From NCBI GenBank assembly GCA_023136725.1, contig JAGLQR010000084.1, positions 1 to 7,188 of the forward strand: 7,188 bases of DNA. Direction: 5' to 3'. Within the stretch, counting starts at the first letter, position 1, and each line of letters starts with the position of its first letter. Position numbers and translations under genes: made by a program. The stretch comes from Candidatus Aminicenantota bacterium. Its GTDB lineage: Bacteria > Acidobacteriota > Aminicenantia > UBA2199. The notes under the pieces are model-generated. The model saw only the letters and a list, made by a program, of their open reading frames with translations. It was not told the DNA's origin and made no database searches. Shown piece after piece: positions 1 through 6,662 of this stretch.

Positions 1-144
1 AAGGCTCAATTTGCGAATAAACTGGAAACACTCTCTTCCGATTATGAAAAAAAGATTGAAGAACTTCACCACAAATATAAAAATAAAATGAAAAAATTTG
101 AAGATATGCTTAAACAATCCCTGACTGAGATTGAAGAAGACTAG
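1..144 (+). CDS. C-terminal end of a charged coiled-coil protein (5' partial)
   Basis: Frame +1 is open from the first base to a TAG at 142-144 and gives 47 residues; the start lies outside the window. About half the residues are Lys, Glu or Asp. Leu, Ile, Tyr, Met and Phe recur every 3-4 positions (L8, L11, Y15, I19, L22, Y26, M30, F33, L37, L41, I44), the pattern of an amphipathic helix or coiled coil with a stutter near M30. The protein ends in an acidic EIEED tail. The only internal Met codons are too near the end to start a credible gene. The stop lies 5 bases before the helicase start, so the two are probably co-transcribed. I do not recognise the family: many unrelated proteins end this way, and no function should be inferred from this fragment. 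Confidence 0.7.
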   Translation, partial: KAQFANKLETLSSDYEKKIEELHHKYKNKMKKFEDMLKQSLTEIEED

Positions 145-149
145 TTTTA

Positions 150-1658
150 ATGAAATTTACAGAATTCAAGTTCACAGATAAAGTGTTGAAGGGTATAAAA
201 AATGCCGGATATGAAGATTGTACCCCTGTTCAGGAAAAAACTTTCCAGATTTCTCTTGAGGGTAAAGATGTCTATGTGCAGTCTCAGACAGGGACGGGGA
301 AAACCGCGGCATTTGTCCTTACAATTCTGAACAATTTTGAAGATAGTAGATTTAAATTCAATAAATGTGCATTAATAATTGCTCCGACCAGAGAGTTGGC
401 TGTACAGATCGAGAAAGAGACAAAATTACTGAGCTCTTCTCATGATCTCACAATAGGTTGTTTTTATGGTGGCGTGGGCTACAAACTACAGGAAGACCTG
501 CTTAAAAAAGGTGTAGATATAATTATCGGTACTCCCGGAAGACTACTTGATTTTCAGAGTCAGGGAAAATTGAATTTAAGAGAAATTGGTTATTTTGTAA
601 TAGATGAAGCTGACAGACTATTTGATATGGGGTTTTTCCCTGATATCAGAAGAATGGCGAGAAAGATGTCTCCTTATAATAAAAGACAGACAATGCTGTT
701 CTCTGCAACACTGAATTTAAATGTAAAGCAGATGGCCTGGGAGTATATGAACAATCCTGAAAGTATTGAGATCTCATCTGAAAATATTACGGTCGATAAT
801 ATCGATCAGAAGTTATATCACGTTGGAAAAAAAGAGAAGATCAATCTTCTTATGGGGATACTGAACAGTGAATTACCAAGAAATGCCCTGATCTTCACAA
901 ATACGAAACACCAGGCTGTAAGGATTCATAAATATCTTGTGAATAACGGAAAAAAATGTCAATATTTGATTGGTGATCTTCCCCAAAATAAAAGACTTGC
1001 TACAATAAATGATTTTAAATCAGGAAAGACAAATCTTCTGGTTGCAACTGATGTAGCTGCAAGAGGGTTGCATGTTGACGATCTTGAGCTTGTTGTCAAT
1101 TATGATCTTCCGGGAGATAGTGAAAATTATGTGCACCGGATCGGAAGAACTGCAAGAGCGGGAAAGAGTGGAAAAGCAGTAGCACTTGCTTGTGAAGAAT
1201 ATATTTATAATCTTGAAGCTATTGAGGAATTTATCGGAATGAGTATCCCGGTCGGATATGCAGATGATGACCTTTATGAAAAAATCGAGAATATACCGAT
1301 CTCATTCCCAGTCCGGAGGAAGCATGCTATAAAAGGGGGAAGGAAAACTTCATCCTATAGTTCCAGGAAAAGCAAACCGGCTATGAAGAGAGAACCTGCC
1401 GGAAGTTCTGATAAAAGCAAAAAAGAAAAGTATAAAAAACATGATTATAAAGGGAAGAAGCCTTTTACCCCTAGTACGGAATCGCCTAAGAAAAAATATC
1501 ATGAAGTAAAAAAATCAAAAAGACCGATGAATGAAGAAGAGAGGCTCGAATATTACAAGAAAAAATACGGTGATAACTTCAAGATCAATGATGGCTTCCC
1601 GGCAAAGAAAAAGAAGAGATCATTTGTAAAAAGAGTTTTATCAGTTCTTAAAAAATAA
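150..1658 (+). CDS. rhlB: DEAD-box ATP-dependent RNA helicase, RhlB-like
   Basis: This is a cytoplasmic ATP-dependent RNA-unwinding enzyme of 502 residues with the complete DEAD-box set: Q motif (F8, then G20-Y21 and TPVQ 25-28), motif I QTGTGKT 46-52, Ia PTRELAVQ 79-86, Ib TPGRLLD 128-134, II DEAD 152-155, III SAT 185-187, IV around IFTNTK 248-253, V ATDVAARG 299-306 and VI HRIGRTARAG 329-338. The YGGVGY stretch (106-111), DEADRLFDMGF and the end of the core (LACEEY...IEEFIGMSIPV, 346-368) match what I recall of E. coli RhlB better than RhlE, SrmB or DeaD. RhlB is the RNase E degradosome helicase, but no degradosome gene is visible here. Residues 369-502 form a long Lys/Ser-rich tail, longer than the short basic tail of E. 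coli RhlB. It holds an ordered-looking patch (458-477) and a basic end. The ATG at 150 has only a weak GAAGAA upstream, so translation may be coupled to the preceding gene. The rhlB symbol is a best match, not proven orthology. Confidence 0.93.
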   Translation: MKFTEFKFTDKVLKGIKNAGYEDCTPVQEKTFQISLEGKDVYVQSQTGTGKTAAFVLTILNNFEDSRFKFNKCALIIAPTRELAVQIEKETKLLSSSHDLTIGCFYGGVGYKLQEDLLKKGVDIIIGTPGRLLDFQSQGKLNLREIGYFVIDEADRLFDMGFFPDIRRMARKMSPYNKRQTMLFSATLNLNVKQMAWEYMNNPESIEISSENITVDNIDQKLYHVGKKEKINLLMGILNSELPRNALIFTNTKHQAVRIHKYLVNNGKKCQYLIGDLPQNKRLATINDFKSGKTNLLVATDVAARGLHVDDLELVVNYDLPGDSENYVHRIGRTARAGKSGKAVALACEEYIYNLEAIEEFIGMSIPVGYADDDLYEKIENIPISFPVRRKHAIKGGRKTSSYSSRKSKPAMKREPAGSSDKSKKEKYKKHDYKGKKPFTPSTESPKKKYHEVKKSKRPMNEEERLEYYKKKYGDNFKINDGFPAKKKKRSFVKRVLSVLKK

Positions 1659-1663
1659 TAATT

Positions 1664-2329
1664 ATGAAAATCCTCGCCTTAAAAGGGAGCCCCAGAGAAA
1701 ATAGTAATTCTACAATAATGCTTAACAGATTTCTTGAAGGATGTGAAAAATCAGGCGGGGAAATAAAATCCATTAAGCCCCGTGACCTGGGCATTAAACC
1801 ATGTGCGGGATGTCTTAGATGTAATTTGATCAGAAGGTGTTCTTTAAGAGGAGATGATTGGGAACAACTAAGTAAAGATATTCTTGATGCAGATATCATT
1901 GCAATATCATCCCCGGTTTACTTCTTCAACTTCCCGTCAGAACTGAAAGGGATCATCGATCGTTTCAGGTCATTTATCCATGTCAGAATTACAGAAGATG
2001 GCTTGATCCATACTCCCTGGGTTGCATGGAGGAAGAAGTTTGTTGTTCTCCTTTCCATGGGTTCTCCGGATGAGAAAGAAGGGTCCGGGATAATTGATGT
2101 CATGAGATTCATTGTTAAGGAACTCGGGGAAAATAATGAGCTTCATACATTTAACGGGACAAGGCTTGCGGTCCAGGGGCAGATCGAATTTGGTCCGGAT
2201 AAACTAAAAAGCCTTTATAAAAAACTTCAAATTCCAACTGAGCTGGCAGATCCCGATCATGCCAGGAATAGAGATCTGTTATCACATTTATATTCTCTGG
2301 GAACTGAATTAGGAGCAGGAGTGAAATGA
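1664..2329 (+). CDS. Iron-sulfur flavoprotein / NADPH-dependent FMN reductase family
   Basis: This 221-residue protein has a flavodoxin-like fold that should bind FMN in the cytoplasm. The N-terminus reads as a beta strand followed by a phosphate-binding loop, KGSPRENSNS (7-16), which in this family holds the FMN phosphate. SSPVYFFNFPSELKGIIDRF (about 83-102) is the second flavin-contacting segment typical of the family. Four cysteines at 47, 50, 53 and 59 form a CX2CX2CX5C motif. This is the compact spacing known for the [4Fe-4S] site of archaeal Isf, so a cluster is likely but not proven. Relatives use such centres for electron transfer or for reducing quinones, oxygen or peroxide; the physiological partner here is unknown. 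The start is 5 bases after the helicase stop with no clear ribosome binding site, which suggests reinitiation. The stop overlaps the thiD start by 4 bases (ATGA). Confidence 0.85.
   Translation: MKILALKGSPRENSNSTIMLNRFLEGCEKSGGEIKSIKPRDLGIKPCAGCLRCNLIRRCSLRGDDWEQLSKDILDADIIAISSPVYFFNFPSELKGIIDRFRSFIHVRITEDGLIHTPWVAWRKKFVVLLSMGSPDEKEGSGIIDVMRFIVKELGENNELHTFNGTRLAVQGQIEFGPDKLKSLYKKLQIPTELADPDHARNRDLLSHLYSLGTELGAGVK
2311..2321 (+). promoter_or_regulatory. Tandem ribosome binding sites for thiD
   Basis: Two AGGAG copies (2311-2315 and 2317-2321) sit 10 and 4 bases before the ATG at 2326, inside the last codons of the flavoprotein gene. They support the ATG at 2326 as the thiD start and indicate translation coupled to the upstream gene. 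Confidence 0.6.
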
Positions 2330-3105
2330 GATCAGGGGAAAAGCCTGTTGCATTAACAATTGCGGGATTTGATCCGGGAAGCGGTGCCGGATTATCTGCA
2401 GACATTAAAACCTTCAGACAGATCGGAGTTTATGGTATCGGAGTTATTTCATGTATCACCTCTCAGAATCATACTTCTTTTCATACTGTTTCAGAAGTAG
2501 ATAAGGAAATATTCAGAGATCAACTTCTCAGTGTTTCGGAGGGATACCGGATTAAAGCTGTCAAGACCGGGCTGCTTACGAAGAGGACAGCTGAAATAAC
2601 CGGAGACTGGAAGAGAAGAAATATTAATATCCCAATGGTTGTTGATCCTGTATTCAGTGCTACTTCGGGCAGGGATTTTTTTAAACGCAAGGATGTGGAT
2701 TTTCTCAAAGAAACTTTGTTGAAATATGCAGATCTGATCACTCCCAACCTGAATGAAGCTGCTATTCTTTCAGGGATCAATACCAATTCTATAGAAGGGA
2801 TGATAGAAGCAGGGATATTACTCAGAAATGAACTTAAAATCCCTGTGCTTGTCAAAGGAGGGCACCTTGAAGGAGATGCCACCGATATCCTTTTCACAAA
2901 TAATAGTGAAATATTTTTAAAGGTAAAAAGGGTAGAAGGGGTCAACACACACGGGTCAGGATGTATACTTTCATCAGCGATCACAGCTTATATAGCAATG
3001 GGAGAGGACCTGAATACTGCTGTTTCAAAAGGGAAGTCTTTTCTGAATGGACTTCTGAAAAGCTCAATTGAATTGGAAGGGATTGGCCTGCTGATCGAGC
3101 CATGA
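2326..3105 (+). CDS. thiD: Hydroxymethylpyrimidine / phosphomethylpyrimidine kinase
   Basis: ThiD is a ribokinase-fold enzyme that phosphorylates hydroxymethylpyrimidine (HMP) and then HMP-phosphate with ATP, giving the pyrimidine half of thiamine. The 259 residues cover the full single-domain family length. Signatures are ALTIAGFDPGSGAG (9-22) with AD.KTF just after, Q47-N48 in the pyrimidine pocket, VKTGLL (about 84-89), VDPVFSATSG, ITPNLNEAAIL, VLVKGGH and the anion-hole motif THGSGC (208-213). Cys213 falls at the position of the catalytic cysteine of Salmonella ThiD as I recall it. The usual SDPSGGAG is FDPGSGAG here, a mild variant. No ThiE domain is fused. The start overlaps the flavoprotein stop by 4 bases. 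No other thiamine gene and no TPP riboswitch is in the window, so control by thiamine is not visible locally. A related pyridoxal kinase activity is possible, but the motifs favour ThiD. Confidence 0.93.
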   Translation: MRSGEKPVALTIAGFDPGSGAGLSADIKTFRQIGVYGIGVISCITSQNHTSFHTVSEVDKEIFRDQLLSVSEGYRIKAVKTGLLTKRTAEITGDWKRRNINIPMVVDPVFSATSGRDFFKRKDVDFLKETLLKYADLITPNLNEAAILSGINTNSIEGMIEAGILLRNELKIPVLVKGGHLEGDATDILFTNNSEIFLKVKRVEGVNTHGSGCILSSAITAYIAMGEDLNTAVSKGKSFLNGLLKSSIELEGIGLLIEP

Positions 3106-3114
3106 TAAATAATT

Positions 3115-3118
3115 GGAG
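3115..3118 (+). promoter_or_regulatory. Ribosome binding site that fixes the NIF3-family start
   Basis: GGAG lies 6 bases before the ATG at 3125. The longest open frame would begin at a TTG at 3113-3115, which overlaps this site, so the TTG is very unlikely to be the start. Confidence 0.65.
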
Positions 3119-3124
3119 ATTAAA

Positions 3125-3940
3125 ATGGCCGAATTAAATGAACTTGAAGTTTTTCTTAATGAAACTTATAAATTTGAGAATTTTGATGACTATTGTGTCA
3201 ACGGGTTGGTTGTCGAAGGGAAAAGAAAGATAGAGAAAATGGGTTTCGGAGTTTCATTTAACGCCCCTTTTCTTGAACGTTCTATCAATGCCGGATGTGA
3301 TGCAGTATTAGTTCATCACGGGATATTTCAGAAAAGATTTTTTACTTTAAAAGGGATTGAAAAGAACAAGGTAAAGAAATTATTGAATAAAGATATATCC
3401 TTATTCGGGATACATCTTCCGATGGATGCTCATCCTCAGATTGGACATAATGCACTGCTTATGAAAAGTATTGGAGCAGAGATCACCGAACCATTGAAAT
3501 GGGGATTTTTCGGGAAGAATAAAGAGGGGAAATCCATTAAAAGTATCATTGATATATTTCACAAATTCTTACATCCTGAAGATTTCACTTTGAATACATC
3601 AGAAACTGAGAAGGTTCCCGATGGCCTTAATGAATTCAATTTAAGATACAGATCGGGATTTATGCTGCTTGAGAACGGGCCAGAAGTTCCGGACAATATC
3701 TTCATTGCCAGTGGTGGATCGACAGACCTTTATGAAGAAGCGGTAGCAATGGGGGCGGATACATTTATCTGTGGTGAGATCAAAGAGCATATTCCTGCGA
3801 TATCTCTTGAGACCGGAACTAATTTCATCAATCTCGGGCATTACTATTCAGAAAGACCCGGGATCACAGCTCTGATGAATCTCGTTGAAGAAAAGTTCAA
3901 TGTGGAAACAGAATTCATCGAAGTTCCAAATTTAATCTAA
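3125..3940 (+). CDS. NIF3-like (DUF34) dinuclear metal-centre protein, YbgI type
   Basis: This 271-residue protein belongs to the NIF3/DUF34 family, cytoplasmic toroidal hexamers with a two-metal site in each subunit. The biochemical role of the family is unsettled; the 'GTP cyclohydrolase I type 2' label in databases is only partly supported. Visible metal ligands are H64-H65 in VLVHHGIF, H97 and D101 in GIHLPMDAHP, and H239 and E243 in LGHYYSERPG. DDYCVNGLVVEG near the N-terminus matches the family D...NGLQVEG motif. LPMDAHPQIGHNALL is close to what I recall of E. coli YbgI. The length fits the short form, without the extra PII-like middle domain of longer homologues. I chose the ATG at 3125 because of its GGAG site and because MAELNELEVFLNE begins as the family does. 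The gap to thiD is 19 bases, which suggests the same transcript. It probably ends the first operon. Confidence 0.9.
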   Translation: MAELNELEVFLNETYKFENFDDYCVNGLVVEGKRKIEKMGFGVSFNAPFLERSINAGCDAVLVHHGIFQKRFFTLKGIEKNKVKKLLNKDISLFGIHLPMDAHPQIGHNALLMKSIGAEITEPLKWGFFGKNKEGKSIKSIIDIFHKFLHPEDFTLNTSETEKVPDGLNEFNLRYRSGFMLLENGPEVPDNIFIASGGSTDLYEEAVAMGADTFICGEIKEHIPAISLETGTNFINLGHYYSERPGITALMNLVEEKFNVETEFIEVPNLI

Positions 3941-3947
3941 TAAAAAG

Positions 3948-3993
3948 TTTTTTCTGTTAAAAATAAATTTTTTCAGTTAATATATTCTGTTGA
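3948..3993 (+). repeat. Three direct copies of TTCWGTTRA ahead of the peptidase gene
   Basis: The copies are TTCTGTTAA (3952-3960), TTCAGTTAA (3972-3980) and TTCTGTTGA (3985-3993). The first two extend leftward through a T run: TTTTTTCTGTTAA and TTTTTTCAGTTAA differ at one of 13 positions and are exactly 20 bases apart. A reversed half copy, TAACAG, follows at 3997-4002. The arrangement could be an operator array, but AT-rich spacers produce chance repeats easily. Confidence 0.4.
3957..3986 (+). promoter_or_regulatory. Possible sigma-70-type promoter for the peptidase gene
   Basis: TATATT at 3981-3986 matches five of six -10 positions. TTAAAA at 3957-3962, 18 bases upstream, matches four of six -35 positions. 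Transcription would begin near 3993 and leave a leader of about 24 bases before the ATG at 4017. This is the only long gap in the window and the only credible promoter. The match is weak in such AT-rich DNA, and the host's promoter consensus is unknown. Confidence 0.3.
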
Positions 3994-4000
3994 TCCTAAC

Positions 4001-4006
4001 AGGAGG
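4001..4006 (+). promoter_or_regulatory. Strong ribosome binding site AGGAGG for the M14 peptidase
   Basis: A full AGGAGG lies 10 bases before the ATG at 4017. It places the start there rather than at the in-frame TTG at 3990, whose extra nine residues would sit in front of the signal peptide. The first two bases also belong to a CTGTT/AACAG inverted repeat (3987-4002). Confidence 0.75.
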
Positions 4007-4016
4007 AATTATACTC

Positions 4017-6638
4017 ATGAAATTCAAATCTCTCTTCATTGTAATCATATTATCATTTTCATTTATATTATCCGGAAGCAGTTCGATAAAAACACCGGAA
4101 GAATTCTTCGGTTTTAAGCCCGGAACTGACCGGATGCTCTTTGATTATGGTGAATTAATAAAATATTTTAAACTTCTTGATAAATCTTCACCTAAAATAA
4201 AGCTTGAGCAGATCGGGATATCTCCAATGGGGAAACCGATTTACATAGCATTCATATCCTCTGAAAAAAATATAAGCAACCTTCAGAATATAAAAAAAAC
4301 AAATAGGAAGCTGGCTATCGACCCGGGAATTTCGGATGAGGAGTTAGATAAGATATTGAAGGATACACCTGTATCATTCCTTGCAACATTGTCCATGCAT
4401 TCCGGTGAGGTCGGGCCGTCACAGGCTGCACCGATCATTGCACATGATCTTGTAACATCTGGACGCGAGGATATCCTCGGGTGGCTGGATAATGTTGTAA
4501 TGCTGATGGTTCCGAATCATAACCCTGACGGAATGGATATGGTTATTCACCATTATTGGAAGTATAAAGATAAAAAATATGAAGGGAGTTATCTTCCCGG
4601 AGTTTATCATAAATATGTGGGACATGATAACAACAGAGATTTTGTTACATTGACCCAGACGGATACGAAAGCAATAGCAGGTATCTACAATCTTGAGTGG
4701 TTTCCCCAGGTGATGGTGGAAAAACATCAAATGGGGTCAAACACTTCCAGATATTTTGTTCCGCCTAATCATGATCCGATTGCCGAGAATATAGATGCAG
4801 GAATATGGAATTGGGCAGGGATCTTCGGTGCGAATATGATCAAGGATATGACAAAGGATGGATTGGCCGGGGTTTCCCAGCATTATTTTTTTGATGATTA
4901 CTGGCCCGGATCCACTGAAACTTGTATATGGAAAAATGTGATAGGATTCCTGACCGAAGCAGCAAGTGTAAAGTATGCAACTCCGGTCTACATTGAACAG
5001 AATGAATTAAGGGGATATGGGAAAGGTTTATCAGAATATGAAAAAAGTATAAATATGCCCCTCCCCTGGGATGGAGGATGGTGGCGGCTGGGTGATATAG
5101 TGAAGTATGAGATAAGTTCTACATATTCCATACTTAAGACGGCTTCAAACCACAGAGCTGATATTCTCAGATACAGAAATGAGATTTGCAGAAAGGAAGT
5201 TGAAAGAGGCAGTAGATCAGCTCCCTATTATTATATACTTCCCATTACTCAGCATGATCAGAGTGAGATGGTGTCACTGGTCAATTTACTACACGAACAT
5301 GGTGTTGATACATATTATCTTAAAAGTGATGTTGTATTCAGCGGGAGAAAATTCAACAAAGGTGATGTAGTCGTACCCCTTTCTCAGTCATTCCGCCCTT
5401 TTATTAAAGAGGTGATGGAGTCGCAGAAATATCCGGTAAGACACTATACTCCCGGTGGTAAAATAATTAAGCCTTACGATATTACCAGCTGGTCTCTTCC
5501 ACTGCATAAAGGTGTGAAGAGCTTTATGATCGATAAACCTTCAGATGAGATCTCTTCAAGTTTGATAAAGAATAGCCCTGATTTTACTATCCGTTCATCT
5601 CCATCTGCTAATTTCACTCATTTGATTTTTCCTGTCAGAAATAACGAAAGTTTTCAGGTTGCATTCAGAGCAAAAAGTTCAGGGATAAGGGTTGAAAGGT
5701 TGAAGAGTTCTATGAAGATCGGAGAAGAAGATTATGAAAAGGGGAGTTTTCTTATCAAGAATAGTGAGAATTCCAAACTCAAAAAAATATTATCCACTTT
5801 AAATGTCTCTCCCGGCTATATTAATATCAGCAATAAACTGAAAACTGTAGAATTCACAATTCCCAGAATAGGACTTGTTGAAACGTGGTTCCATGACATG
5901 GATTCAGGGTGGACAAGGTTTGTTTTTGACTCATATTCGATTCCTTTCACCGTCATTAGGCCTGCAGATATTAAGGGATTGAACCTTTCCGGGAAATTTG
6001 ATGTTATCATTTTTCCGGATGCCCGTCCTGCTGTATTAAAAAAAGGTAAGTACAAGTCAGGATCAGATTATTTTTCACCAAGTTATCCGCCTGAGTATGC
6101 TAAAGGGATGGGATCAAAAGGGTTGAAAAAAATCATTGAATTCATTGACAAAGGGGGAATCGTTGTCTCCTGGGGAGCCTCAACAGGGCTTTTCATGGGG
6201 GAACATGAAATAAAGAATTCATCAGGAATAACTGAATCTTTTTCATTTCCGGTCAGTGATATATCAGGAAAGGCAAAAAAAAGTGGTCTCTATTGCCCGG
6301 GATCATTTGTAAAAATAAATCTCAAAAAGGATCATCCCCTGACAATCGGTATGGGTGATAGCTGTGGGATCTTCTTCAGAGGGACAGCACTTTTCAGTAC
6401 CAGTATTCCCAACTTTGACAGAGACAGGAGGGTGATAGGGAAATTCCCGAAGGATAAAATATTATTGAGCGGCTATTGTGAAAAGGAAGAAGTATTAGAG
6501 AACAAAAGTGTATTTGTCTGGCTGAAAAAGAATAAAGGCCAGTTAGTACTTATGGGTTTCAATCCACAGTTCAGAGCTTCAACCGGTGGTACCTACAAGC
6601 TTCTCTTCAATTCAATTCTTCTGGAAAAATTGAAATAG
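4017..6638 (+). CDS. Exported M14-family zinc carboxypeptidase with long C-terminal extension
   Basis: This is a secreted or periplasmic zinc metallopeptidase of 873 residues. Residues 1-20 look like a signal peptide (K2, K4, then a hydrophobic core). There is no lipobox cysteine, so it is probably not a lipoprotein. Mature sequence opens with TPEEFFGFKPGTD (26-38), common in large bacterial M14 proteins. The M14 catalytic set is complete: HxxE zinc ligands H128 and E131 in MHSGEVG, VPNHNPDG (165-172), the substrate-carboxylate pair N206-R207 in DNNRD, the third ligand H237 in VEKHQMG, and a likely catalytic E314 in FLTEAAS. About 500 residues follow. Part of this (about 612-750), with FDVIIFPDAR and an EFIDKGGIVVSWG strand-turn, resembles the glutamine-amidotransferase-like domain appended to many such peptidases. 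No nucleophile cysteine is visible at the expected turn, so it is probably structural. True exopeptidase activity and substrate are unknown; some relatives act on modified or cell-wall peptides. It precedes a symporter gene by 24 bases. Confidence 0.9.
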   Translation: MKFKSLFIVIILSFSFILSGSSSIKTPEEFFGFKPGTDRMLFDYGELIKYFKLLDKSSPKIKLEQIGISPMGKPIYIAFISSEKNISNLQNIKKTNRKLAIDPGISDEELDKILKDTPVSFLATLSMHSGEVGPSQAAPIIAHDLVTSGREDILGWLDNVVMLMVPNHNPDGMDMVIHHYWKYKDKKYEGSYLPGVYHKYVGHDNNRDFVTLTQTDTKAIAGIYNLEWFPQVMVEKHQMGSNTSRYFVPPNHDPIAENIDAGIWNWAGIFGANMIKDMTKDGLAGVSQHYFFDDYWPGSTETCIWKNVIGFLTEAASVKYATPVYIEQNELRGYGKGLSEYEKSINMPLPWDGGWWRLGDIVKYEISSTYSILKTASNHRADILRYRNEICRKEVERGSRSAPYYYILPITQHDQSEMVSLVNLLHEHGVDTYYLKSDVVFSGRKFNKGDVVVPLSQSFRPFIKEVMESQKYPVRHYTPGGKIIKPYDITSWSLPLHKGVKSFMIDKPSDEISSSLIKNSPDFTIRSSPSANFTHLIFPVRNNESFQVAFRAKSSGIRVERLKSSMKIGEEDYEKGSFLIKNSENSKLKKILSTLNVSPGYINISNKLKTVEFTIPRIGLVETWFHDMDSGWTRFVFDSYSIPFTVIRPADIKGLNLSGKFDVIIFPDARPAVLKKGKYKSGSDYFSPSYPPEYAKGMGSKGLKKIIEFIDKGGIVVSWGASTGLFMGEHEIKNSSGITESFSFPVSDISGKAKKSGLYCPGSFVKINLKKDHPLTIGMGDSCGIFFRGTALFSTSIPNFDRDRRVIGKFPKDKILLSGYCEKEEVLENKSVFVWLKKNKGQLVLMGFNPQFRASTGGTYKLLFNSILLEKLK

Positions 6639-6662
6639 CCGGGTTCAGGTTAATATAATTTA

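Noticed and set aside
1648..1899. Minus-strand open frames opposite the flavoprotein, thiD and peptidase genes (for example 1648-1899, 2520-2984, 4419-4730).
   Set aside because: Each lies opposite a gene with strong family motifs, has no ribosome binding site or recognisable domain, and reads as an antisense shadow.
2281..2330. TPP riboswitch upstream of thiD.
   Set aside because: The bases before thiD are coding sequence of the flavoprotein, and no TPP-riboswitch core elements (the CTGAGA-type and ACC..TGATCTGG-type segments) are present.
3941..3980. Possible intrinsic terminator after the NIF3-family gene, suggested by the T runs.
   Set aside because: The T runs are not preceded by a GC-rich stem. 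The only pairing is A/T (AAAAAT with ATTTTT), too weak for a standard terminator.
4466..4479. A perfect 14-base palindrome, CGAGGATATCCTCG.
   Set aside because: It lies inside the peptidase reading frame, encodes ordinary residues between conserved M14 motifs, and has no T run or second copy. It is most likely chance.
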